Source: Asaia bogorensis NBRC 16594
Lineage (GTDB): Bacteria > Pseudomonadota > Alphaproteobacteria > Acetobacterales > Acetobacteraceae
DNA length: 64,000 nt
Assembly: GCF_001547995.1 (NCBI RefSeq)
Contig: NZ_AP014690.1
Coordinates: forward strand, 3,003,501 to 3,067,500
Direction: 5' to 3'
Shown here: positions 34,524-41,876 of the stretch, piece by piece
How positions within the stretch are numbered: position 1 is the first letter of the stretch
Layout of the letters: every line of letters starts with the position of its first letter
The notes under the pieces: generated by a model
What the model saw: the letters and a program-made list of their open reading frames with translations, nothing else
Databases searched by the model: none
Told to the model about the DNA's origin: nothing
Position numbers and translations under genes: made by a program

Positions 34524-35608
34524 TGGAATGTCGCATCGCCTGGTCACCGGGCGAGGCACGCATCGCAATTTGCGATGAGGAAAGACTTGTCGATTTTTCC
34601 CTGTGGCGGCCGGGCATGCCCGATGGCTATGGCGACCTCCACGCCGTACGCGTGCAAAAATCCGCGCCCGCCCTGGGCGGCGCTTTCGTGCTCCTTGGTG
34701 ACAACAGCTCCGGCTTTCTCACCGGCACCCATGCCGAAGGAGCTCTGGTCACCGCTCGGGTGACGCGCAGTGCCCAGAATGGCAAGGGGCTACGCCTCAA
34801 GCCCGTCAGCCACACACCCACGGCGACCGAGCGCCCCGGCCTTGTTGCACGAGGCCCCTCACCGCTGGAGGACATCGCAGCGCGTTACCCGGACGCCGCA
34901 TTGCTGTGTGACTCCCCAACCCTCATGGCCCTGATCCCTGCTGCCCTCAGGCCACGCATCACCCGTGTCAGCCACGCCTTCGACGCTGTGCTCGATGCTG
35001 AATGCGATGACCTGATGACGTCGCAGGCAGCATTGCCCCATGGCATCAGGGCAAGTTTCAGCCCGACCCCGGCACTGACCGCCATCGATCTGGATGACCC
35101 CCACCCCGACCAGCGTCGGCAGATGGACGGGTTCACGGCCAATCGTCATGCCTTTGCGGCTTTGGCGCAGCAGATACGCATGCGCAATCTCAGCGGGGCG
35201 ATCCTGGTTGATCCGGCGGGTGTCCCCCTGCGCAAACGTCCGGCGCTGGGCAGGTTTATGGCCGAGGCGCTCGAAGGCGATCCGATGCAACCGCGCATGC
35301 TGGGCGCGACTGCGCTGGGTCTGCTGGAGATCGTTCGCACCAGGGGACGCGCGCCCTTGCATGAGTGCCTTTCCAGCCCCGGTGGCCGTGGCCTGCAGGC
35401 GCTGAGGCAAATCCTGCGCGACCGGCCAGCGAGGCCGACGGAACAGAGGCCCAACCCAACACCGGTTCTGCAGGCATCGCTGGCTGTCACACGCGCGTTG
35501 GAGGCGGACAATCAGGCTGTGGCACAGTTCTCGCTTGAATGGGGGGCACCGCTCACCCTGCACATGATGCCTGATTACCCTGACAGCTACTGGAGTTTCA
35601 CCCCATGA
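34520..35608 (+). CDS. Short ribonuclease E/G-family protein
   Basis: A 362-residue protein lacking the length of full RNase G (about 490). The RNase E/G signature GLLEIVRTRGR (around residue 265) and the stretches ALTAIDLD and ILVDPAG correspond to regions that supply the metal-binding aspartates of RNase E. The S1-like N-terminal region (ALGGAFVLLGDNSSGFL) is present but weak. No Zn-link CPxC and no degradosome tail are visible. It sits between maf and yacG with 4-bp overlaps at both ends, the arrangement seen in many alphaproteobacteria, where this short paralogue occurs besides a full RNase E. Catalytic competence is uncertain. Confidence 0.85.
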   Translation: MMECRIAWSPGEARIAICDEERLVDFSLWRPGMPDGYGDLHAVRVQKSAPALGGAFVLLGDNSSGFLTGTHAEGALVTARVTRSAQNGKGLRLKPVSHTPTATERPGLVARGPSPLEDIAARYPDAALLCDSPTLMALIPAALRPRITRVSHAFDAVLDAECDDLMTSQAALPHGIRASFSPTPALTAIDLDDPHPDQRRQMDGFTANRHAFAALAQQIRMRNLSGAILVDPAGVPLRKRPALGRFMAEALEGDPMQPRMLGATALGLLEIVRTRGRAPLHECLSSPGGRGLQALRQILRDRPARPTEQRPNPTPVLQASLAVTRALEADNQAVAQFSLEWGAPLTLHMMPDYPDSYWSFTP

Positions 35609-35790
35609 GCCTGTGTCCCATCTGCCAGAAACCGACGCTCCACGCCTTCAGGCCATTTTGCAGCAAGCGCTGTGCCGATGTGGATCTGGGGCGTTGGTTC
35701 AATGAAAGCTACAGCGTTCCGGCCGTGGATGAGGATGAAGCCGAAAAAAACGGCTTTCCCCCGCTTGATCACCGTGACGGCTTGGAGTAA
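35605..35790 (+). CDS. yacG: DNA gyrase inhibitor YacG (zinc-binding)
   Basis: A 61-residue protein with the four zinc ligands C4, C7, C19 and C23 (CPIC...FCSKRC), then the family's DLGRWFNE and a short acidic tail. YacG binds the GyrB C-terminus and can inhibit DNA gyrase in E. coli. It overlaps the RNase E/G-like gene (ATGA) and is the last gene of the infA-maf run; tRNA-Phe follows 28 bp later. Confidence 0.93.
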   Translation: MSLCPICQKPTLHAFRPFCSKRCADVDLGRWFNESYSVPAVDEDEAEKNGFPPLDHRDGLE

Positions 35791-35818
35791 ACCCCCTTTC
35801 ACACCGTCAGGTGACGGT

Positions 35819-35894
35819 GCCCAAGTAGCTCAGTTGGTAGAGCATGCGACTGAAAATCGCAGTGTCACTGGTTCGATCCCGGTCTTGGGCACCA
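35819..35894 (+). tRNA. tRNA-Phe (GAA)
   Basis: A 76-nt cloverleaf: acceptor GCCCAAG/CTTGGGC, D arm GCTC...GAGC, anticodon stem TGCGA/TCGCA with loop CTGAAAA giving anticodon GAA (35852-35854), T arm with GGTTCGATCC, and an encoded CCA. A palindrome CACCGTCA-GG-TGACGGTG (35802-35819) abuts its 5' end and may separate it from the yacG transcript. The sequence past the 3' end turns AT-rich and appears foreign, so this tRNA is a plausible integration point. Confidence 0.97.
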
Positions 35895-36645
35895 TTTTTT
35901 CCCAGAAAATTCGAACTCGTGTTCTGATCTGATATCCCAGATCGCCACAGATGATCTGTCTCCCATGAGATATGGCGCGCGCGTCGTTCAACCAGTCTCG
36001 GATCCTGAAGATTCTGGTAGATGACTCGACGCAGCCGGCGGACAATCGAGGCCCACGTGAAACCCGCCGCCTGGCTGGGTACACCTGCTGTTCTTTTTAT
36101 AAGAGCCCGATCAACCGCCCTGAAGCGACGAGAACGCAGGGACGCTCGTCGGCAGATGACGCCAGAAGCTGGGCCCGTCCACTCCCGATAGCCGCCAAGC
36201 GCAGGACGACAAGAACGGCTTTGTAGGAACGATCAAGCGGAGCCAGGAAAACGGGGAACTGCGTTGTCACCAGGCATGATGCATTATCGGACTTGATAAA
36301 TGTGTGTGCCGCCTTCAGACACCACATGATAATATTATATTATTATGAGTAATATGAAATATTTATAGTAGAACTTAGCATGATAAGCTCTCGCAGCTTC
36401 AAATTTCCGATGACTACAAGGCGGGATACACGCCTGCTCCGTAAAGCGGACGGGATACGATCCTAACATAGGATGTCAATTCAACCACACAAATTGTCGT
36501 GTATCCTCGAGCCACTACACAATATTACATGAACTTATCCTGACTCCGCAGATACAAAGTTTTTCATTTCATCTGATCCTATGGTAATTCCAGCGAGAGA
36601 ATCATAGATAGCTGAATCAATAATTTTCGGAGCTCGACCCTGGCT
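35895..36645. other. 751-bp AT-rich interval behind tRNA-Phe
   Basis: No intact gene is present. It contains a probable decayed transposase (about 36200-36340) and then a markedly AT-rich run (36325-36420 and 36480-36640) up to the HAD gene. A small palindrome ATCCTA-ACA-TAGGAT lies at 36460-36474. The promoter for the three-gene cassette should lie in the last 150 bp. No second copy of the tRNA 3' end was found at the far side of the cassette, so no attachment-site pair is claimed. Confidence 0.5.
36200..36340 (+). pseudogene. Remnant of an IS5-family transposase C-terminus
   Basis: In one plus-strand frame, interrupted by TAG at 36224-36226, the translation after the stop reads ERSSGARKTG, then VVTRHDALSDLINVCAAF. 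This lines up with the conserved IS5-type ending ERFFxRLKxxRRxATRYDKLxxNFL: matches are E, R, G, K, V, T, R, D and L in register. The upstream part (KRRTTRTAL) is poorly conserved. No terminal inverted repeats or intact reading frame remain. This is a by-eye alignment against remembered family sequence and could be coincidence. Confidence 0.4.
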
Positions 36646-37020
36646 ATGAAGCGTCTCGTTATTGATCTCGACGACACCCTCACCATCAGTAATCCTGATC
36701 TGTCATATAGCGAGAAGGAACCCAACCTTCCGCTCATTGCCAAGCTGCGCGAATACAAGGCGCAGGGATTTGAAATCCTGATTCAGACAGCGCGCAATAT
36801 GCGCACCTATCAGGGCGCTGTTGGCAAGATCAATGCGAATACGCTTCCCGTCATTCTTGAGTGGCTGAAGAAGCACGACGTTCCCTATGACGAGATCTAT
36901 GTCGGCAAGCCGTGGTGCGGCACCGAAGGGTTTTATGTCGATGACCGTGCCATCCGCCCCAGGGAATTTGTCACGCTCTCGCTCGCTGAAATCAATGCAT
37001 TGATCGAATCAGGCAAATGA
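36646..37020 (+). CDS. HAD-superfamily phosphatase (capsule-biosynthesis type)
   Basis: A 124-residue minimal HAD hydrolase with all four motifs: DLDDT with nucleophile D7 and acid D9, T48 (IQTAR), K88 (VGKPW) and D99/D100 (YVDDRAI). There is no cap domain, as in small phosphatases found in capsule and polysaccharide loci that act on sugar or amino-sugar phosphates. Its stop overlaps the next gene by 4 bp. It is the first gene of a three-gene unit that also encodes a kinase-like fusion and a nucleotidyltransferase. The ribosome-binding site is weak (CGGAG about 13 bp upstream). Confidence 0.85.
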   Translation: MKRLVIDLDDTLTISNPDLSYSEKEPNLPLIAKLREYKAQGFEILIQTARNMRTYQGAVGKINANTLPVILEWLKKHDVPYDEIYVGKPWCGTEGFYVDDRAIRPREFVTLSLAEINALIESGK

Positions 37021-38639
37021 ACCCCTCTTCCTCCATCGCCCTGATCATGTCCGGGGCCTATGTCACGCAGGAACTCGTTGCAGAGTTCGGGCAACTGCCA
37101 CCATCCTTTCTGCCGCTTGGCGTAGGACGTCTCTATGACATTCAGGCGGACAGCCTGAAGGCGCAGGACCTCAATATCAGCCAGATCTATCTGGCTGTTC
37201 CCGAGAGCTATGAAGTTCCGGCCTATGATTTGCACAGGCTGGAACAGAAGGGGGTATCGTTGCTCCCCTTGCCTGACGGCATGTCCCTGGGTGAAGCTGT
37301 TGTCTATGCGATCAACGTTCTGAATGCCTATTCGGTCGGCATCCAGATCCTTCACGGCGACACGGTGCTCGGCACGATTCCAACCGGCCTCAATGTTGTC
37401 GCAAGCCACCGGGAGGGTGATGACTACTCCTGGGCGGTGATCAATCACGATGACGGCGCGATCAGCAGCCTCGAGACGATCGAGGCCACCAGCGAGGAAG
37501 ACCTCGAGCGCCCGATTGCGTGCGGGTTCTTCTCGTTTTCGAACGGGGTCGAGCTTGTACGTGCCATCAGCCAGGCGCGTGGCAATTTCATCACGGGCCT
37601 CAATCTCTATATCAAGCGCCGCCCTCTGACCCTCAAGCAGGTCGATGGCTGGTATGATTTCGGCCATATCCAGACCTATTTCCGGTCGCGCCGCCTTGTT
37701 ACCACCGCCCGCGCCTTCAATTCGCTGCAAATCACGCAAAGCACGGTTCGCAAGCTTTCTGAAGACCGCTTCAAGATGAAGGGCGAGGCCAACTGGTTCG
37801 AGTCCATTCCCGCAGCGGTGCAGCCCTATGCGGCCCGTCTGCTCGACAAGGGCGAGAATGACAGCCAGGCATTCTACACCACGGAATACCAGTACGCGCC
37901 CAACCTCTCCGAGCTCTACGTGTTTTCCTCCATCGGCCGCGTCACCTGGAAGAAGATCCTGACGAGCTGCTCGGAATTCCTTGAGCTCTGCGCCACCACC
38001 CATAGCGATGCACCGCGTGAGGCCTATTCGCGTCAGCTCATGGGTGGCAAGACTGTCGAACGCCTTGAGCGCTATGCCAGAGAGACAGGGTTCGATGTCA
38101 CGCGCCCGCTGACGTTCAAGGGTCGTGCAATGCCGTCGCTTATGACCATTGCCCAGGAGATCGAGGCCCTCATCACGCATGACCCGTCGGCGCGCGCAAC
38201 GCTGATGCATGGTGATTTCTGCTTCAGCAATATTCTCTATAATTCGCGCAACAGCCGTATTTCGGTCATCGATCCGCGTGGTTACGTGTTTGCGGACAAG
38301 CTCGAAATCTGGGGCGATTTCCGTTACGACATCGCGAAATTCTCCCATTCCGTCGATGGGCTTTACGATTTCATTCTGGCGGGTCGTTACACCCTGACGC
38401 AGCAGTCAGAGTACGATTTCGATCTGGAGTTCGATGCCTCGCCCCAGCGTGACTGGCTGCAGAATTCCTTTGCCGAAATGAAGATTGCAGGTCTGTCTAC
38501 GGCAAGCCGAGAAACGCGCGCCATCATGACATCGCTTTTCGTTTCCATGTTGCCGCTCCATTCCGACCGGCCGGACAGGCAAAAGGCATTCATCGCCAAT
38601 GCCCTTCGTCTGTATGCCACGCTTGAAGGACTTGCGTGA
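37017..38639 (+). CDS. Nucleotidyltransferase-like / aminoglycoside-phosphotransferase-fold fusion protein
   Basis: A 540-residue two-domain protein. Residues 1 to about 235 resemble the Rossmann-like fold of sugar nucleotidyltransferases (an N-terminal IALIMSG strand and loop, PPSFLPLGVGRLYDIQ, then HGDTVLG) but the catalytic GxGxR loop is not conserved. Residues about 260-540 are an APH/choline-kinase-like domain with the catalytic loop HGDFCFSN (D400, N405) and the metal-binding D419 in VIDPRG. Proteins of this build occur in capsule loci. It overlaps both neighbours by 4 bp. A kinase acting on a sugar, choline or amino-alcohol headgroup is likely; the substrate is unknown. Confidence 0.75.
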   Translation: MNPSSSIALIMSGAYVTQELVAEFGQLPPSFLPLGVGRLYDIQADSLKAQDLNISQIYLAVPESYEVPAYDLHRLEQKGVSLLPLPDGMSLGEAVVYAINVLNAYSVGIQILHGDTVLGTIPTGLNVVASHREGDDYSWAVINHDDGAISSLETIEATSEEDLERPIACGFFSFSNGVELVRAISQARGNFITGLNLYIKRRPLTLKQVDGWYDFGHIQTYFRSRRLVTTARAFNSLQITQSTVRKLSEDRFKMKGEANWFESIPAAVQPYAARLLDKGENDSQAFYTTEYQYAPNLSELYVFSSIGRVTWKKILTSCSEFLELCATTHSDAPREAYSRQLMGGKTVERLERYARETGFDVTRPLTFKGRAMPSLMTIAQEIEALITHDPSARATLMHGDFCFSNILYNSRNSRISVIDPRGYVFADKLEIWGDFRYDIAKFSHSVDGLYDFILAGRYTLTQQSEYDFDLEFDASPQRDWLQNSFAEMKIAGLSTASRETRAIMTSLFVSMLPLHSDRPDRQKAFIANALRLYATLEGLA

Positions 38640-39367
38640 TGATCGTCATCCCCATGGCTGGCCTCTCCAGCCGCTTCACCAAAGCCGGCTATCCGGTGCC
38701 CAAATACATGCTTCCCCTGCATGGCAAGAGCGTGTTCGCCCATTCGATCGAGAGCTTTTCAGCCTATTTCGAAAGCCACCCTTTCGTGTTCATCGCCCGC
38801 ACGGTGGCCGACACGGAAGCTTTCATTCGTCGCGAAATCGAGGCGCTTGGCATTCGTGATGCGCGCATTGTCATTCTCGACCATGAAACTGCAGGCCAGG
38901 CCGAGACGGTGGAATTTGGCGTCAAGCAGGCTGGTATGTCTGCCGAGTCGCCACTGACCATTTTCAATATCGACACGTTCCGCCCCAATTTCCGCTTTCC
39001 CCAAGGGGCATGGTTCGGGAAGTCGGAGGGTTATCTCGAAGTGTTCCGTGGGTCGGGTGCCAACTGGTCCTATGTTGGCGCGGCGGAAAACAGCGATGAG
39101 CCGCTGGCCATTCGCACAACCGAAAAACAGCCGATTTCCGATCTGTGCTGTGACGGACTCTACCATTTCGCCCGCAGCGGCGATTTCCTGAAGGCGCTCG
39201 AACAGGAGCGTCTCACCCCGTCATCTCCTGAGCTTTACGTGGCACCGCTTTATAACCACCTGATCAGGGACGGGATGAAAATCCATTATGAAGTGATCCC
39301 GCCTGAGGCGATCACCTTCTGTGGGGTCCCTGCCGAGTACGAGGCCCTTCTGGCCGAGGCCGGATAA
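38636..39367 (+). CDS. Sugar nucleotidyltransferase (NTP-transferase family)
   Basis: A 243-residue protein with the N-terminal nucleotide-binding signature MAGLSSRFTKAGYPVPKYML (residues 7-26, with R13 and K23 the expected phosphate-binding residues) and a metal-binding Asp in FNIDTF near residue 115. It should couple an NTP to a sugar or related phosphate, releasing pyrophosphate. It overlaps the kinase-fusion gene (ATGA) and ends the cassette at a strong hairpin. The nucleotide (CTP, UTP, TTP or GTP) and the sugar cannot be decided from sequence. Confidence 0.82.
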   Translation: MMIVIPMAGLSSRFTKAGYPVPKYMLPLHGKSVFAHSIESFSAYFESHPFVFIARTVADTEAFIRREIEALGIRDARIVILDHETAGQAETVEFGVKQAGMSAESPLTIFNIDTFRPNFRFPQGAWFGKSEGYLEVFRGSGANWSYVGAAENSDEPLAIRTTEKQPISDLCCDGLYHFARSGDFLKALEQERLTPSSPELYVAPLYNHLIRDGMKIHYEVIPPEAITFCGVPAEYEALLAEAG

Positions 39368-39377
39368 CAGGCTGTCG

Positions 39378-39413
39378 CGTTGCCTTCTGCTCCGAAAAGG
39401 GCAGAAGGCAACG
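39378..39413. terminator. Strong hairpin between the cassette and the convergent SDR gene
   Basis: A perfect 13-bp stem CGTTGCCTTCTGC (39378-39390)/GCAGAAGGCAACG (39401-39413) with a 10-nt loop fills the 53-bp gap between convergent stops. The stem is long enough to act in both directions although no T-run follows. Confidence 0.7.
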
Positions 39414-39420
39414 CTTCTGG

Positions 39421-40152
39421 TCAGGCGAGCAACCCGCCATCGACCGCAAGAGACGATCCGGTGATGTAGCTCGAACGCTCATTGACCAGAAATGACACGA
39501 CATGAGCGATATCCTCGATCGCGCCATAGGCTCCGGTTGCTACGAAACGGGCCAGGATTTTCGCCGCCTCGGTGTCTGACGGGTTCATGGCTGTATTCAC
39601 CGGCCCCGGTTCCACCACATTGATCGTGATCCCCCGATCACCCAGATCGCGCGCCACACCCTGGGCAAAACCGCGAAGGGCGGCCTTGGTGCCGGAATAG
39701 AGCGACAGACCCGGCAGCGGCGCACGACCGCCAAAAGCCGATCCCATCAACACAATACGACCGCCGGGCTGCATATGACGCACCGCGCACATGGTTTCGA
39801 TCATCGGGCCACGGACATTGAGGTTGAGCACCTTCTCGATATCGCCGGTCGTGATCTCGTCAATCGTCCCTTTGGGGTACATGCCCGCATTGCACACCAG
39901 CACATCCAGGCGGCCGAAAACACGCACAGCTTCAGCCACGACTTTTTCATTGCCGGCAACGGTGCTGCCATCGGCCTGAATAGCCAGCGCCCTGCGACCC
40001 AGCGCCTCGACCTGCCTGATTGTCTCCTGCGCCCCGGCCATTTCACCGGGATAGGAAAAGGCGATGTCATAGCCTTCGCCTGCAAGCTGGCAGGCAATTC
40101 CGGCACCAATTCCACGGCTTGCGCCTGTCACCAAAGCAAGTTTTGCCGTCAT
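39421..40152 (-). CDS. SDR-family oxidoreductase (3-oxoacyl-ACP reductase-like)
   Basis: A 243-residue classical SDR: TGASRGIG at 9-16, CNAG at 87-90, S138, Y152 and K156 (YSGTKAAL). It resembles FabG-type and YdfG-like reductases with broad carbonyl substrates. It is probably induced or repressed by the AraC-type regulator encoded about 440 bp away on the other strand, since SDR/AraC pairs of this kind are common. A small reading frame (40245-40460) lies between and could be cotranscribed. Confidence 0.9.
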   Translation of the reverse strand: MTAKLALVTGASRGIGAGIACQLAGEGYDIAFSYPGEMAGAQETIRQVEALGRRALAIQADGSTVAGNEKVVAEAVRVFGRLDVLVCNAGMYPKGTIDEITTGDIEKVLNLNVRGPMIETMCAVRHMQPGGRIVLMGSAFGGRAPLPGLSLYSGTKAALRGFAQGVARDLGDRGITINVVEPGPVNTAMNPSDTEAAKILARFVATGAYGAIEDIAHVVSFLVNERSSYITGSSLAVDGGLLA

Positions 40153-40244
40153 TGATCAGTTCTCCCATTTTGAAAAAAGGCCAGATAGACATTCAGGCCG
40201 ACATATCTGAGGGCGTCCGCAACGAAGATGAGATCCATCATCTT

Positions 40245-40460
40245 TCAGGCCTGGAGCAATCGGCAGGAGCGTTCGAGCGTCCTGTAATGCCGGCATAGGT
40301 CACGCAGAATAAGGCGTTTCTGCCCAGCCGAGAGACAGATCCTGCGTCGCTCGAGCTTTCTGATCTGCTCCCGCCAGACACGATATAATTGCCTCATCTG
40401 CCGTGACTGGGCGCGGATGGTCATGAGCCCCTTTGCGGGTGACATGGCGTGATCTGGCAT
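40245..40460 (-). CDS. Small basic hypothetical protein
   Basis: A possible 71-residue protein starting MPDHAMSPAKG, with an Arg/Leu-rich helical C-terminus (RQLYRVWREQIRKLERRR and RDLCRHYRTLERSCRLL). CAGGAG sits 6 bp upstream of the ATG, a good ribosome-binding site for this genome, and the frame fills the gap between the SDR and AraC genes. No family was recognised. The high Arg content and length leave open that it is not coding. Confidence 0.45.
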   Translation of the reverse strand: MPDHAMSPAKGLMTIRAQSRQMRQLYRVWREQIRKLERRRICLSAGQKRLILRDLCRHYRTLERSCRLLQA

Positions 40461-40590
40461 GGCAGGCTCCTGATGCAGTGAAACTCCCGTCCTTGCGGAA
40501 CAGGCAGACCATGCGCGTCCACACCGCAGAACCGTTATCTCTCGAATCCGCAAAACTTGCCTTATCGTCTCGAAGTCCTATACTGACGTG

Positions 40591-41529
40591 ATGAGCCAAC
40601 AAGCTGACGCAACCATGCTGGGCGACGTGCAGTCCCTCGTGCGCGCCCATTGTCCGCGCAAAAGCACCCGCACGGCTGTCGATTTCCTGACGCTGTATCG
40701 CTCGGAAACCACGACCGACCCTCTGCTGGTCGTCTATGAGCCGCGCCTGTACATCATCATTCAGGGGGCAAAAAGGATCAGGATTCACAAGAGCAGCTTC
40801 GACTACGACCAGAACCATTATCTCGTTGCGACGGTGGATCTGCCTCTTTCAGGGCACATCACACGCGCTACGCCCGAGGCGCCTTATCTCGCCGCCTGTA
40901 TCGCCTTCACGCCTGAGGAAATCGCCAGCGTGATTGCCGAAACACGGGCTGACCCGGGCCTCAGATCCCCCCTGCACACCAGTCTTGGCCTGAGTGCCGT
41001 GACCCCCGATCTGCTCGACGCCCTGCGCCGTCTGCTCATCGCCCTCGGCAATGATGACGACCTTACCTTTCTGGCACCCATGCTCAAGCGGGAGATCATC
41101 TATCGCGCCCTGCAGGGTGATCAACGCCACGTCCTGCACGAGATTGCCGACCAGAAAAGCGATGCATCACGCATCAACCGGGCGCTCGCCCATATGCGCG
41201 CCCATTTCATGGAAGAGACCGAGGCCTCGACCCTTCCCGGTCTTGCAGGGATGGGGCGATCAACGTTCTATCGCAAGTTTCAGGAGGTAACGGGGCTATC
41301 GCCCGTGCAATATCGCAAGCGCCTGCGCCTCCAGGAAGCACGACGCCTGATGCTGTATGAAAACCGCCTTGCTGCCGATGCCGGTTTTGCTGTGGGCTAT
41401 GAAAGCCCCTCGCAGTTCACCCGCGAATACCGGTCGATTTTCGGTATGCCACCCCATCAGGATGTGTCGCGCATACGCGCCATCGGCATCGAGCGATATC
41501 GGGAGCTGAATGAGGCTGTCTGGGTGTAA
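40591..41529 (+). CDS. AraC-family transcriptional regulator
   Basis: About 312 residues. The N-terminal half is an AraC_N-type cupin-like domain (LLVVYEPRLYIIIQGAKRI, then HYLVATVDLPLSGHI). The C-terminal half has two helix-turn-helix units (STLPGLAGMGRSTFYRKFQEVTG and AADAGFAVGYESPSQFTREYRSIFG). This subtype often lies next to SDR or AKR genes, as here, and responds to aldehydes or ketones. GTG 40588 is an alternative start. It is divergent from the small basic frame and the SDR gene. Confidence 0.92.
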   Translation: MSQQADATMLGDVQSLVRAHCPRKSTRTAVDFLTLYRSETTTDPLLVVYEPRLYIIIQGAKRIRIHKSSFDYDQNHYLVATVDLPLSGHITRATPEAPYLAACIAFTPEEIASVIAETRADPGLRSPLHTSLGLSAVTPDLLDALRRLLIALGNDDDLTFLAPMLKREIIYRALQGDQRHVLHEIADQKSDASRINRALAHMRAHFMEETEASTLPGLAGMGRSTFYRKFQEVTGLSPVQYRKRLRLQEARRLMLYENRLAADAGFAVGYESPSQFTREYRSIFGMPPHQDVSRIRAIGIERYRELNEAVWV

Positions 41530-41634
41530 ACCGCTTGCGGGCTTGCCGTTATCGGCTCAGCCCCTAGAATCGGCAAGATCGCGCAGGGGCCCTGACAGTC
41601 CCACGGTGCGACACGAGAACAGCCAAGGTGTCTC

Positions 41635-41850
41635 ATGAGAATTCTTCCCCTGCTCGCTGCCATGCTGCTGCTGGCCTGCTGCACCCATCCCCACCCACCA
41701 GAGGACGACACCCGCGCCGGGCTCCTGCGTCCAGTGACGGGGACGGGAACCGGGTCAGGCGGTACATCCGTCAGCATGAAGGGACCATCCGGCCATGGTC
41801 CGCATGGTCACATGTATATGGGCTCGGGCTTTGGTGCTTCCACGCCCTGA
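41635..41850 (+). CDS. Small predicted lipoprotein
   Basis: A 71-residue protein with a hydrophobic leader (ILPLLAAMLLLACC) whose lipobox LLAC would give a lipidated Cys near residue 15. The mature part is Gly/His/Ser-rich (GPSGHGPHGHMYMGSG), which may bind metal loosely. AAGGTG lies 6 bp upstream of the ATG. It lies between the AraC gene and the convergent dsbD-like gene. No family was recognised; a second overlapping frame in the same place is less convincing. Confidence 0.55.
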   Translation: MRILPLLAAMLLLACCTHPHPPEDDTRAGLLRPVTGTGTGSGGTSVSMKGPSGHGPHGHMYMGSGFGASTP

Positions 41851-41876
41851 CGCATGGATGACCCGGGCTGGCGATC

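Noticed and set aside
36933..38348. 471-codon minus-strand frame
   Set aside because: It is antisense to the kinase-fusion gene, whose HAD, APH and nucleotidyltransferase motifs show the plus strand is coding.
35872..39420. Possible att direct repeat of the tRNA-Phe 3' end flanking the cassette
   Set aside because: No second copy of the tRNA 3' sequence was seen after 39367, so an integrase-type island is not claimed.
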